From: a virus
Virus record (IMG/VR): IMGVR_UViG_3300044624_003061
Span: 1-33,698 of that record
DNA length: 33,698 bases
Strand: one strand, 5' to 3'
Made by a program: the position numbers and the translations under genes. Below the pieces are notes generated by a model. That model was not told the origin of the DNA. It ran no database searches and saw only the letters and a list, made by a program, of their open reading frames with translations. The stretch's first letter is position 1. The number at the start of each line of letters is the position of its first letter. Positions 16,645 through 23,363 of this stretch are shown here, piece by piece.

Positions 16645-16714
16645 CAGGAAAACCTTATTGTTGCTAGGGGTTGGGCCTTTTTATGGCGTGCCCAGGCCAG
16701 CGCGCAAGCGCGGT

Positions 16715-17161
16715 TTATTCAGCCGGGAACGTCTCACGCAGCGAAGCGTAGAGATTGTTGTTGCCCGGCTGGTTGCTTGCCTCATGCGTCACGGTGCCGC
16801 GAAAGAGCTTTCCGGTGGCGGTGCCGATGAGGTCAGCCAGCGAAGCGCCGTCCGCACCCTGGCGCAGATGATCCACGAGGAACGTCTGGAACCGGAAAGC
16901 GGTCTTCGGCGTCAGCGCGAAACGCAGCGGCATACGAATCGGGAACTCAATCCCGGTCAGGTCCGCATCCACGCTGATCGGCGACTCAGCCTGGCACTGA
17001 AAGACAACCATCTGGTTGCCAGTGGAGGACATGAGCGGGGAGCCGTCGGGCTTCTTCGTCTGACCTTCCAGCACGCGGAAGAGATACTGCCCAGGGGGCA
17101 GCTGCTTCGGCGCCTCGATCGAACCAGCGGGGCGGGAGAGGATATCGGTCATGTCGGTCAT
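16715..17161 (-). CDS. Possible ssDNA-binding protein (DUF669-like)
   Basis: 148 residues; the start overlaps the RecA-like ATPase stop (ATGA). The plan is LPPGQYLFRVLEG, then a core with MVVFQCQAESP and a helix pair (AFRFQTFLVDHL), then GKLFRGTVTHEASNQPGNNNLYA, similar to DUF669-type phage proteins that pair with RecA-like or Sak4 ATPases and are thought to bind ssDNA. Codons are more G/C-ending than in most neighbours, suggesting high expression. The assignment rests on pattern and neighbour. Confidence 0.5.
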   Translation of the reverse strand: MTDMTDILSRPAGSIEAPKQLPPGQYLFRVLEGQTKKPDGSPLMSSTGNQMVVFQCQAESPISVDADLTGIEFPIRMPLRFALTPKTAFRFQTFLVDHLRQGADGASLADLIGTATGKLFRGTVTHEASNQPGNNNLYASLRETFPAE

Positions 17162-17955
17162 GCTGTGCTCTTCAGTAGATTGAACAGGTTGCCCAAATCG
17201 GGCGGGATGATCGCAGGAACTTTTGATGGTTTAGTCGTTTTCAGTTCAGTGTTGCTTGTTGCTGTGGTGATGATTTCCCGTTTCACGTTGTTGCCGAAAC
17301 CAGACTTCTGCACGAGCACGACGTTATTGAAATATCGCCCGATGCGTTGCGCAGAGTTCTTGGTAATCCCGCTGGGAAAAAGCTTTTGAATGCCCCCAGC
17401 GGTTTCATCTCCAACAAGCCGAAGATGCGACGTGATGACCACGTTGCACTTCACCGCTGGGGAGAAAAGTGTTTCCAGCACAGCCTCTTGCGCGTCAACT
17501 GCAGCGCCCCAAAGCGTGAAGTCTGGCCGTTGGCCAAGCTTACCAGCGAGCTGCAAGATGCTGTTGAAAATTGCGTTGCCCATGAACGTAAGCGAGTCGA
17601 TCACGAACACGTCTGAAGCGGTCCAAGAATGGATCGAGCCTAGGGAATTGCCGGACTCCTTCCAATCACGAAGCGTCAGCACGAAGTTATTCCAGCCTTC
17701 TGCTGACGGAAGCAACCGCCCAGCAACGTCCGGCTTCACCGGATCGTAAAAGCTCTTGAAGTAGATGTTCTTACGGAGATCCTTCGCGAGAACTTTCTCG
17801 TCCATCAGGATCGGCAGGCCGTTATCGAAGTCAGCGATAAAGACTCGGTAGTCTTTCGCCAGGGTGGCAATCAGGCCGGTCTTTCCTGCACCGGAATTGC
17901 CAAGCACGAGCATCTTGATCGGATCATTTTGTGAGTAATCTTCGAGGGAAGCCAT
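17158..17955 (-). CDS. RecA-like/Sak4-type ATPase (AAA_24-like)
   Basis: 265 residues from the second of two adjacent ATGs (17955), with GAAGAG about 6 bases upstream; a longer frame from a TTG at 18048 would overlap the nuclease gene and has no support. Walker A is GNSGAGKT (residues 19-26), Walker B DVFVIDSLTF (D120), with a later sensor-like strand VVITSHLRL. Phage single-strand annealing proteins of Sak4 type and related RecA-like ATPases have this size and plan. It lies between a Cas4-like nuclease and a possible SSB, as expected for a recombination set. Confidence 0.75.
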   Translation of the reverse strand: MASLEDYSQNDPIKMLVLGNSGAGKTGLIATLAKDYRVFIADFDNGLPILMDEKVLAKDLRKNIYFKSFYDPVKPDVAGRLLPSAEGWNNFVLTLRDWKESGNSLGSIHSWTASDVFVIDSLTFMGNAIFNSILQLAGKLGQRPDFTLWGAAVDAQEAVLETLFSPAVKCNVVITSHLRLVGDETAGGIQKLFPSGITKNSAQRIGRYFNNVVLVQKSGFGNNVKREIITTATSNTELKTTKPSKVPAIIPPDLGNLFNLLKSTA

Positions 17956-18017
17956 CATTTGCTCTTCGTTGTTGTAGGCTATAGTAGCCGGGGAAGTTTT
18001 TTGAAGCAAGAGCTTTT

Positions 18018-18929
18018 TTAATCGCCTCGGGTTTCTAGCGGATTCCAATGCCGCACCGCAAATTCTGACTTAAGCACCAATTCGCGCACCGCAGGGTCTT
18101 TCCCGCAGACCTTACGGAACTGACAGCCGTTGTATTTGGAGCAGGATTCCGTGTTGCGCGGCCAATACTGGTGCGTTGCGCAATACTCAAGCTGGCGAGA
18201 CCAGTAATTGAGATCTTGTAGCCACTCTTCGAGGTGGGAATTGATCCGGTGGACGACTACTCTTCCGAAGCGCGAATAATTGGTAGCGACTTGAGTTGCT
18301 TCGATGATAGCCCCGACGACAGGAACATCGAATACGACCTTTCCTGCGTAGACGTATCCGCAAGTCTGACCAGAGAAAGTATATCGGTTGAAAAACTGAT
18401 CCCCAAGAGATGAGACCGTATGTTTCCGTTCGACTGCGTAGAGATCGCCGGAGTAGAGCGCGAGCTTGTCGATGTGCCCGGAGTAGATAAAGCTGTCGTT
18501 TGTGCCTGCGACTTTCCAAGGAAGTTCAAAGCTAAAGCTCATCTCAAGGCCAACGCGGCCATTTGCGAAAGTATGCGTGGAGAGCACGTCCGAAGCGTAT
18601 TGATCCGCATACCAGACCAGCGATCGAACAAGGCTGCTTCGCGTGCGGCGCTCATCATCGCCGAAATCTTCGAAGCTAAAAGCGTGCCGGATCGTATCGC
18701 GAAGAGCATCTTTCGGCGAAAGGCCCGAACAAAGTAGAGCGTCATAGCGCTCGAGGCAATCGTGATACGCGCCTCCGAAGACAAGCGGTGGAGCCGTGCC
18801 GGTGGAGCGCCAGCCGCAAATAATACTGTAGAAGTATTTCTGCGGGCAATCCTTGAAAGTAGAGATCGAGGTGTTATCGATTGCGAACTGCAGCTTGGGG
18901 TTAGTTGGGTGGAAAGGGGAAAGCGCCAT
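18018..18929 (-). CDS. Cas4/RecB-like PD-(D/E)XK nuclease with Fe-S cysteines
   Basis: 303 residues. N-terminal STFKDCPQKYFY (C28) and FGGAYHDCLERY (H56), then SGHIDKLA (D154) and YAVERKHT (E167, K169), and a C-terminal cysteine group C263, C269, C275. This is the order in Cas4 and AddB-type nucleases, where four cysteines hold a 4Fe-4S cluster and H/D/E/K form the metal site. Likely processes DNA ends for the RecA-like ATPase downstream. It begins 18 bases after the 3' end of the tRNA, so the tRNA must be cut from the message. Confidence 0.85.
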   Translation of the reverse strand: MALSPFHPTNPKLQFAIDNTSISTFKDCPQKYFYSIICGWRSTGTAPPLVFGGAYHDCLERYDALLCSGLSPKDALRDTIRHAFSFEDFGDDERRTRSSLVRSLVWYADQYASDVLSTHTFANGRVGLEMSFSFELPWKVAGTNDSFIYSGHIDKLALYSGDLYAVERKHTVSSLGDQFFNRYTFSGQTCGYVYAGKVVFDVPVVGAIIEATQVATNYSRFGRVVVHRINSHLEEWLQDLNYWSRQLEYCATHQYWPRNTESCSKYNGCQFRKVCGKDPAVRELVLKSEFAVRHWNPLETRGD

Positions 18930-18947
18930 TTATTGCTGCCTTTTTGT

Positions 18948-19031
18948 TGGTGCCCGCTGTCGGACTCGAACCGACACTCCGAAGGAAGCGGAGCTTAAAT
19001 CCGCTGCGTCTGCCAATTTCGCCAAGCGGGC
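18948..19031 (-). tRNA. tRNA-Leu(UAA), CCA encoded
   Basis: An 84-base class II tRNA on the minus strand. Acceptor stem GCCCGCT pairs fully with AGCGGGC, followed by A73 and an encoded CCA (18950-18948). D stem GCG/CGC, anticodon stem GCGGA/TCCGC with loop TTTAAGC (anticodon UAA), a short variable arm (TCC-TTC-GGA) and T stem GTCGG/CCGAC around TTCGAGT. It sits 6 bases after the stop of the 19038-19265 gene and 18 bases before the nuclease gene. It would read UUA (and UUG by wobble). Confidence 0.95.
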
Positions 19032-19037
19032 AAATGC

Positions 19038-19265
19038 TCAGGTCTTCTTAAGCCCGAGCATGTCAAGAGTAAGACTGGCGCCTTTTGCTTTGCGCTCCGC
19101 GTCGGAAATCGGAGAAGACTTCGCGCGCTTTCCAGCCGCTTCAGCGCTCAAGTAGCTTGCACGTTCCGCGCGGAAGCCTGCGATAAGCTGGTCGATCTCA
19201 GAGTCCGTAAGATCCTTGGCGTTCTTCTGCAGGATCTCGCTGAGCGCTAGCGGATTTAGTTCCAT
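19038..19265 (-). CDS. Conserved-looking small phage protein, helical (75 aa)
   Basis: Start ATG 19265 has AGGA 8 bases upstream. Sequence pattern LSEILQKNAKDLTDSEIDQLIAGFRAERASYL resembles small helical phage proteins that begin with an LxxEDLxxLTxxEIDxLIxxLRxER motif; the rest is basic. No enzymatic motif. It overlaps the end of the RHH gene by 68 bases in another frame and ends 6 bases before the tRNA. Confidence 0.6.
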   Translation of the reverse strand: MELNPLALSEILQKNAKDLTDSEIDQLIAGFRAERASYLSAEAAGKRAKSSPISDAERKAKGASLTLDMLGLKKT

Positions 19266-19437
19266 GGAGGGATTCCTCGATCTTTTTCAGCCGGTCGATA
19301 TGGTGAAGCATCGCTGTGCGGACAAACTTCGTGATGGCGCCGTGCTGCGGGTGGAAGCGCCGGAAGTCATCGAGAATATCACGGTCTATTCTAACGAGAA
19401 TGCGGTCTTGATCTGGATTCTGCTCGTCTTTAGCCAT
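19198..19437 (-). CDS. Ribbon-helix-helix (Arc/CopG-like) regulator candidate
   Basis: 79 residues. RILVRIDRDILDDFRRFHPQHGAITKFVRTAM has the RHH plan: a beta strand with alternating residues, a helix, a G-containing turn and a second helix. Such proteins bind operators as dimers; target not visible. Start ATG 19437 has AAGG followed by CCTT, 4 bases before the ATG block. The last 22 codons overlap the next gene. Confidence 0.6.
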   Translation of the reverse strand: MAKDEQNPDQDRILVRIDRDILDDFRRFHPQHGAITKFVRTAMLHHIDRLKKIEESLHGTKSASAQRDPAEERQGSYGL

Positions 19438-19506
19438 AATTAAGGTTCCTTTGGCGCAAGCGACATAGACACCATACTACTCGCCCCACGCTACACGCAA
19501 GAGCTT

Positions 19507-19764
19507 TCAAAGAAAGACCCCAGAAACAACGACAAGAGAATATTGCTCCGTCGGGGTAATGCCCGCAGGAAGAGTAAAATCTCCTTCATCGTAGATCGGA
19601 GTTTCCTTCGAAAGGATTTCCCAGAGTTCCTTTGCAGGCTCTTGCGCGCCCGAACCGAGATAGTGTCCGTGCGCTTGCGCTGCGATACGGTGGTTCTCTT
19701 CTGTCGAAGGAAGCAGGAAGAGCTTGATGTTTTCGGGAATCTCGGACCAGATGACTAGGATCAT
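19507..19764 (-). CDS. Hypothetical small phage protein (85 aa)
   Basis: ATG 19764 has AGGAG 5-7 bases upstream and begins just after a strong terminator, so it needs its own promoter or readthrough. The chain starts ILVIWSEIPENIKLFLLPS and ends YSLVVVSGVFL, an alpha/beta pattern around a helix (AKELWEILSKE). I do not recognise a family. Confidence 0.65.
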   Translation of the reverse strand: MILVIWSEIPENIKLFLLPSTEENHRIAAQAHGHYLGSGAQEPAKELWEILSKETPIYDEGDFTLPAGITPTEQYSLVVVSGVFL

Positions 19765-19790
19765 AAAGGCTCCTATTTTGATTAGAGCTG

Positions 19791-19819
19791 AAAAAAGCCG
19801 GAAGGTTTCCCCTCCGGCT
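19791..19819 (-). terminator. Strong intrinsic terminator
   Basis: On the minus strand, AGCCGGAGGG pairs with CCTTCCGGCT (19796-19819; 10 pairs including one G-U) around a GAAA tetraloop and is followed by TTTTTT (19796-19791). It lies 12 bases past the stop of the 160-residue gene, so it closes that transcript. On the other strand no T-run follows, so it works in one direction. Confidence 0.9.
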
Positions 19820-19830
19820 CTTTCTGCTGC

Positions 19831-20313
19831 TTAGGCTTCGGCCGCGGGCGCGGTAAAGGCGCTGAGGTCGAGAGACAGAGGGGTAGCAGCCAGCTTCTTC
19901 GCAGCGACGATCTGCTCCGCCTGACCACGGAAACGACCATCGTTGATGGAGTCCACGAACGCATCGAACTGCTCGTCCGGCACGTCCTTGAGACGCAGGC
20001 CCTGCGCGCGAATCGCTTCGGACACCGCGGCGCGAGCCAGACGACGCTCCTCGGCGGCAGTGGGATCCTTCGGCTCGCGGTTCACAAGCGAGCGAACGCC
20101 GAACTGGTATTCCTGCACGTAACGATCGAGATCGTCCTGCGAAAGCGTCTGGGAGTTTTCCGCAGCAGTCTTGATCCGCGAGGCCCAGTTGTTGCGGATA
20201 TTCTCGAAGAAGGTCTGGTTGAGGGCAGAAGCCTCGTTCTCGTTCAGCACGTGGCCGGTCGCGTAGCGCGGCTCGATGTTCCACTCGGCATGCTGGATGG
20301 TGATGGATGCCAT
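19831..20313 (-). CDS. Conserved-looking phage protein in its own transcription unit (160 aa)
   Basis: Helical, acidic protein: NENEASALNQTFFENIRNNW, then SQDDLDRYVQEYQFG, AEERRLARAAVSEAIRAQG and a disordered Ala/Pro-rich end. Codons are strongly biased to G/C endings (CTG, AAC, GAG) compared with neighbours, as in highly expressed genes. It has its own promoter (20359-20387), a leader with AGG-AAC-CCT as binding site and a strong terminator right after it. This points to an abundant phage protein, perhaps one that binds nucleic acid or a host factor, but no motif shows which. Confidence 0.75.
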   Translation of the reverse strand: MASITIQHAEWNIEPRYATGHVLNENEASALNQTFFENIRNNWASRIKTAAENSQTLSQDDLDRYVQEYQFGVRSLVNREPKDPTAAEERRLARAAVSEAIRAQGLRLKDVPDEQFDAFVDSINDGRFRGQAEQIVAAKKLAATPLSLDLSAFTAPAAEA

Positions 20314-20358
20314 AGAAGGGTTCCTCTTTGGGGGTTAGCCGGGATTGGCTATAGGGGG

Positions 20359-20387
20359 AATGTAGCCGAAAATCCCCGAAGTGGCAA
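20359..20387 (-). promoter_or_regulatory. Sigma70-type promoter for the 160-residue gene
   Basis: -35 TTGCCA (20387-20382), 17-base spacer, -10 TACATT (20364-20359). Expected start near 20352, about 39 bases before ATG 20313. Five of six and four of six consensus bases respectively. It overlaps a 6-bp hairpin described separately. Confidence 0.6.
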
Positions 20388-20400
20388 GAGTAAATCGGGG
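20374..20400 (-). terminator. Weak terminator-like hairpin overlapping a promoter
   Basis: CCCCGA (20400-20395) pairs with TCGGGG (20379-20374) across a 15-base loop and is followed by ATTTTC. It starts directly after the stop of the 20401-20604 gene and contains the -35 box of the next promoter, so it may end one transcript while the next begins. The long loop and short T-run make it a weak terminator. Confidence 0.35.
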
Positions 20401-20604
20401 CTAGACCGTAAAATAATCGCCAAGCGGGGGGCGGTCCCGCGGCATAGTCGCAAGCTCGCGCAAGCGGGCTTCAACCGCCACCGGAACGGAATGCTTAAGC
20501 TGGTTCCGTTGGGTCTGAATCGTCTCGATCAAGAAACGAATCTCCTCCTTCATCAGCGTCTCCGCCTTCAGCCAGATACCAAGTAGATCGTTGTCGAGTT
20601 GCAT
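20401..20604 (-). CDS. Hypothetical helical protein (67 aa)
   Basis: ATG 20604 is preceded at once by the palindrome AAGAAGCTTCTT. The chain is one long helix (LLGIWLKAETLMKEEIRFLIETIQTQRNQL) followed by a charged, Pro-rich end. It overlaps the acidic C-terminal tail of the 20495-20929 gene by 110 bases in another frame. No family recognised. Confidence 0.5.
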   Translation of the reverse strand: MQLDNDLLGIWLKAETLMKEEIRFLIETIQTQRNQLKHSVPVAVEARLRELATMPRDRPPLGDYFTV

Positions 20605-20929
20605 AAGAAGCTTCTTTCCATGTTTGCTGAATCGGGAAGCCTAAGCCAACACCGCGCTGCCGCACGACAACCCAAGGAATCTCTAACCGCGCTCCGATCC
20701 GCTTCCAAGACATAGGGTCAGGCCGTAGCCGCCAGCGGCGGATCTTCGCGTCGATCTCAGCAGTAAATGCTGGCTCCCAGCGGCGGCAATGCCGGAGAAG
20801 ATCCCACTCTTCTGACCGCGTTTTCCACGCGAAAGCTGGCGCTGCAGGATCGCTACGCGCTGCAAGCTGAGCGTAGATAAGCTTCCGTTTGTTCCAGAAG
20901 CGGCGCGCTTTTTCTTTATTTGTCAGCAT
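20495..20929 (-). CDS. HTH-like DNA-binding protein candidate (144 aa)
   Basis: ATG 20929 lies inside the last codons of the preceding gene (14-base overlap), suggesting coupling; an alternative TTG at 20965 is weaker. N-terminus is basic (KEKARRFWNKRKLIYAQLA). Residues about 75-105, MSWKRIGARLEIPWVVVRQRGVGLGFP, look like a helix-turn-helix of the kind seen in GcrA-like or phage regulatory proteins. The last 30 residues are acidic and low complexity, where another gene overlaps. Target unknown. Confidence 0.55.
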   Translation of the reverse strand: MLTNKEKARRFWNKRKLIYAQLAARSDPAAPAFAWKTRSEEWDLLRHCRRWEPAFTAEIDAKIRRWRLRPDPMSWKRIGARLEIPWVVVRQRGVGLGFPIQQTWKEASYATRQRSTWYLAEGGDADEGGDSFLDRDDSDPTEPA

Positions 20930-21197
20930 TGGTCCAGCGGTAGGCTCGAACGCGAGAAAAGCCAAGTGCTACGCAAATACTATGTGGAATTGGAGTTGAA
21001 AGCCCGTGTGTTTCGGGTAGGGCTGCGCGCCAAATAATCGTGGCAGAGGCGTCAGAGCGTAGCTTCAGATCGGTATGGCCTTCGGCTGTCTCGATATGCC
21101 TCCGAAGAATCTCCTTTGCCTGCTCTTCTGTAAGAAGCTTTGAAGGAGCTTTGATGTTGATTGAAAGGTCTGGCGCGATGCGTTTACGCGTTCGCAT
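20916..21197 (-). CDS. Hypothetical protein (93 aa)
   Basis: ATG 21197 follows AAGGA and GAAG-TT-CTTC. The chain begins with a basic stretch (MRTRKRIAPDL), then a helix (TEEQAKEILRRHIETAEG), then strands; WRAALPETHG and SICVALGFSRVRAYRW may form a small alpha/beta fold. No family recognised. It ends overlapping the HTH-like gene. Confidence 0.6.
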   Translation of the reverse strand: MRTRKRIAPDLSINIKAPSKLLTEEQAKEILRRHIETAEGHTDLKLRSDASATIIWRAALPETHGLSTPIPHSICVALGFSRVRAYRWTNADK

Positions 21198-21221
21198 TAG
21201 AAGAACTTCCTTTTAAGACCG

Positions 21222-21365
21222 TCATAGCGAAGAATCTTCAGCGGGCGGCTCCCACGTGTTGTTGATGGTGATTTGCACCAACAGGAACGGCTGCCAGTCC
21301 ATGCCCGCGCAAATGAAGCGATAGGCGACGAGGCACAGAAAAACCGTGATGATTGTTTCACTCAT
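21222..21365 (-). CDS. Small membrane protein (47 aa)
   Basis: From ATG 21365 (MSETIITVFLCLVAYRFICAG) one transmembrane helix covers residues 4-20, then a soluble tail ending in acidic residues. It overlaps the zinc-ribbon gene by 8 bases. Shorter than many gene callers accept, but the tight overlap and clean hydrophobic helix support it. A role at the host membrane is possible; no family. Confidence 0.5.
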   Translation of the reverse strand: MSETIITVFLCLVAYRFICAGMDWQPFLLVQITINNTWEPPAEDSSL

Positions 21366-21582
21366 CGGCGGGCGGCTCCGCGATGGCGGGGGGCTTATCC
21401 GGTTCGGCATAATACGTCACCGAATACTCCGTCCAATATTTGAACGTGCCGCCGCAGTTGTCGCATTTCATGTCGTCTGGATGGTCACGAACCCATTCCC
21501 AACAATCGCCGCTTTGTTTTTTACACCATGGGCAGATGACGTATTCATCATCGGCTTGTGTTTCGGGCTCGCATTCGCTCAC
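21358..21582 (-). CDS. Zinc-ribbon protein (74 aa)
   Basis: The GTG start at 21582 overlaps the previous stop (GTGA) and has GAGGG about 7 bases upstream. Two cysteine pairs, VICPWCKKQSGDCWEW and MKCDNCGGTFKYW, make a zinc ribbon, followed by TEYSVTYYAEP, a pattern I recognise from small phage zinc-ribbon proteins. May bind nucleic acid or a host protein. It is the first low-GC break after a run of GC-rich coupled genes. Confidence 0.7.
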   Translation of the reverse strand: MSECEPETQADDEYVICPWCKKQSGDCWEWVRDHPDDMKCDNCGGTFKYWTEYSVTYYAEPDKPPAIAEPPADE

Positions 21583-21824
21583 AGCGTCACCCTCCCCGCG
21601 AGCGTGGCAATGGCTGTATTCCACCCCTCGGCCCATATCTCGCGCTCACGCCACACGCAGTTGTCTGGCGCGGCGCTTTGGTCCGCTTCCTCCGCCACCG
21701 CGAGGGCGCGACGGATCACCGCCGCTGCAATTTGCTCATCGGTGGCGCCGTTCAAGCTATCAACGGCCTCGCGATACGCCCGCGCCACCTGTCGCCACTC
21801 ATCCCGCACATCCTCAACCTTCAT
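21579..21824 (-). CDS. Hypothetical protein (81 aa) in GC-rich cassette
   Basis: ATG 21824 has AAGGAG 7 bases upstream, so the longer frame from 21995 is unlikely. Chain: helical, Ala-rich (EWRQVARAYREAVDSL, EQIAAAVIRRALAVAEEAD), then WREREIWAEGWNTAIATL, a pattern often seen near the end of small phage proteins. Ends in a GTGA overlap with the zinc ribbon gene. No function known. Confidence 0.65.
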   Translation of the reverse strand: MKVEDVRDEWRQVARAYREAVDSLNGATDEQIAAAVIRRALAVAEEADQSAAPDNCVWREREIWAEGWNTAIATLAGRVTL

Positions 21825-22161
21825 CGCCCGGCTCCTTGTGTGCGAGGGCTGCGCAAATCGTGCTGCTCTGTTCCTTGTGTTGCAGGCGGCGCCAATCCCG
21901 ATCAGCGCCGGGTGGCTGTTTGGACAGCGCCTTTTCTTCCGCGTCGTGCCACCACTGCTGGGCCAATAATTGCTCCCGCAACCGCGCCACCTCACGCTTC
22001 AGCGCGGCGACCTCTGCGACGGTGGTGCGCAAATCCGACAAGCACAATTCGGCTTCCCATTGCGTGCCAGTGTGGATGCCGTGGATGCAGTCGTGCGCCT
22101 CCTGGAGAGGCATGGCATCCCGCATGGCGATGTAATGGGCAATTCGGTCGCACGCGCTCAT
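21814..22161 (-). CDS. Coiled-coil hypothetical protein (115 aa)
   Basis: The ATG overlaps the previous stop (ATGA, 22158-22161). Middle part forms a coiled coil (LRTTVAEVAALKREVARLREQLLAQQ) followed by a charged, probably disordered end. His/Cys residues in the first 35 positions (DCIHGIH) might bind a metal but the set is not a known motif. Member of the coupled GC-rich cassette. Confidence 0.6.
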   Translation of the reverse strand: MSACDRIAHYIAMRDAMPLQEAHDCIHGIHTGTQWEAELCLSDLRTTVAEVAALKREVARLREQLLAQQWWHDAEEKALSKQPPGADRDWRRLQHKEQSSTICAALAHKEPGDEG

Positions 22162-22460
22162 TCCTTCGTCTCCCCGGCTGCTGCGAGCATGGCGCGGTAG
22201 ATGGCGGCTTCAACCGCACACTCCGCGCGGACTTGCGCGTCAATGGTCATGCCTGAAACGGCAGGGCGGCGAGCCTTGCGCCCAGCCATCTGTCCGTCCT
22301 GAAGCATTCCCGTTGTCGGCTCCGCCGGCACCACCGCATAGCCAGCAGCCGCGAGGGCGGAGAGGATGCGCGCGGTGACGCTTTCGGCGTCGTATGCCGC
22401 GATCAAGTCCTGTTCGGCTTCAATGCGGATAGCATCGGCAATCACATCCCGCCCGCTCAT
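22158..22460 (-). CDS. Conserved phage protein with GYxVVPxEPT motif
   Basis: 100 residues. ILSALAAAGYAVVPAEPTTGMLQDG and, near the end, EAAIYRAMLAAAGE match a small protein pattern found widely in phages and prophages (AGYxVVPxEPTxxML...YRAMLAA). Function unknown. ATGA overlaps on both sides (22158-22161 and 22457-22460). Confidence 0.7.
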   Translation of the reverse strand: MSGRDVIADAIRIEAEQDLIAAYDAESVTARILSALAAAGYAVVPAEPTTGMLQDGQMAGRKARRPAVSGMTIDAQVRAECAVEAAIYRAMLAAAGETKE

Positions 22461-22783
22461 GCCACAATCCCCTTGACCCGGAGCACGCCATCCAAAAGCT
22501 GCATTGCCTCGTTCCAGAGCGTCGCGTCCGCGGCCTGGCCAGATGCCGTGGGAGCTACCTGCTTTTCGCCCCAGCGCCGCAGGACGCGGGCATGGCTGGG
22601 GTTGATGCTGCCTTCCCGGTAGAGCAAATCCAGCGCCCGGATCACGTCGTCAGGGCCGCAGGGGCGTGCGAGGTTGCGTTGGCTGGGGCGTTTGGCCATT
22701 CCGGTCACGCCATGCCGGATTGCCAGCGCAGTCACGGTCCAGAACCAGGCTTCGTCGGCGGATGCAAAGGGGGTGGTGTTCAT
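22457..22783 (-). CDS. Conserved protein of alphaproteobacterial phages/islands
   Basis: 108 residues. FASADEAWFWTVTAL, then ARPCGPDDVIRALDLLYREG, HARVLRRWGEKQVAPT, LWNEAMQLLDGVLRVKGIV match a family I recall from alphaproteobacterial (for example Acetobacteraceae) genomic islands and phages, without known function. It supports a host in that class, as an inference. Coupled by ATGA on both sides. Confidence 0.7.
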   Translation of the reverse strand: MNTTPFASADEAWFWTVTALAIRHGVTGMAKRPSQRNLARPCGPDDVIRALDLLYREGSINPSHARVLRRWGEKQVAPTASGQAADATLWNEAMQLLDGVLRVKGIVA

Positions 22784-23049
22784 GCCCCGCCTCCCGTCAG
22801 TTCTTCAGCGCATTTACCCCGGATAGTCCGTGCCTCGTCGTTGTCCCCGTAATCGTAATCTCCGCAGCTTTCGCACTTATGGACTGGCACGGAACAATGC
22901 CCGTTCCACTTCCCGCCGTCTGGATGCACGCCTTCGCATCCGCAGTTTGAACCTCCCGTAAACTGCCATTTGTGGCCGAGGATGGCGCATGGGTGCTTAC
23001 CACCGGCGAGCGTCGTTGCTTCGGCTATCAGGCGGATGAGTTCGATCAT
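22780..23049 (-). CDS. Cys/His-rich zinc-binding phage protein (89 aa)
   Basis: ATG 23049 overlaps the previous stop (ATGA). Pattern: CAILGHKWQFTGG, NCGCEG, HCSVPVHKCESCGDYDYGDN then a final Cys, at least six Cys plus His in zinc-finger spacing, matching a small protein family common in phages. Likely one or two zinc sites; partner unknown. The longer frame from 23178 is a read-through of the neighbouring gene. Confidence 0.7.
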   Translation of the reverse strand: MIELIRLIAEATTLAGGKHPCAILGHKWQFTGGSNCGCEGVHPDGGKWNGHCSVPVHKCESCGDYDYGDNDEARTIRGKCAEELTGGGA

Positions 23050-23363
23050 GCCCCGTCCCCCTTCCCCAGCGGGAGGCGGGTGGTGCCGAGGCGGGTCCAT
23101 CCACCAACGCCATCGGTGTAACCCTCGCCTTCTGTGTCGCAGCGCACCATTTGGATTTCGCCGTCGTTGTGTTCCCACACAGCCAACTCCACCACCTCCC
23201 CACGCGCGGGCTCGGGATCGGCGGGGAGGGCGTCGAGGGCGTCGACGGCTGCCTCCAGCCGGTAGGTTTCAGCCACGTAGTTGCGGACTGGCACAGCCGC
23301 GCGCGCCGCTTTAAACTGCCGCGCCGCCTCCGCCACGGCCTCCAACGCTTTCAAGCGGTTCAT
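23046..23363 (-). CDS. Hypothetical protein (105 aa) in GC-rich cassette
   Basis: ATG 23363 has GGAG 7 bases upstream and overlaps the previous stop (ATGA). The N-terminal 50 residues are a helix (ALEAVAEAARQFKAARAAV, YRLEAAVDALDALP); the C-terminal half is beta (VVELAVWEHNDGEIQMVR, YTDGVGGWTRLGTTRLPL). Similar helix-plus-strand small proteins occur in phages; no function known. Confidence 0.65.
   Translation of the reverse strand: MNRLKALEAVAEAARQFKAARAAVPVRNYVAETYRLEAAVDALDALPADPEPARGEVVELAVWEHNDGEIQMVRCDTEGEGYTDGVGGWTRLGTTRLPLGKGDGA

Noticed and set aside
16645-16714. Promoter in the gap before the SSB-like gene's downstream neighbour (TTGCGC with CATAAA)
   Set aside because: Spacing and boxes are weak on both hexamers, and this gap lies downstream of the 16715-17161 gene with the methyltransferase gene following in the same direction; coupling by readthrough is enough.
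16376-17389. 337-residue plus-strand ORF across the ParB-methyltransferase and SSB-like genes
   Set aside because: Antisense shadow spanning two well-supported minus-strand genes and their gap.
19038-19061. TTGACA on the minus strand just before the tRNA as a tRNA promoter
   Set aside because: No -10-like hexamer lies at 16-18 bases, and the bases code for the end of the 75-residue protein; co-transcription is more likely.
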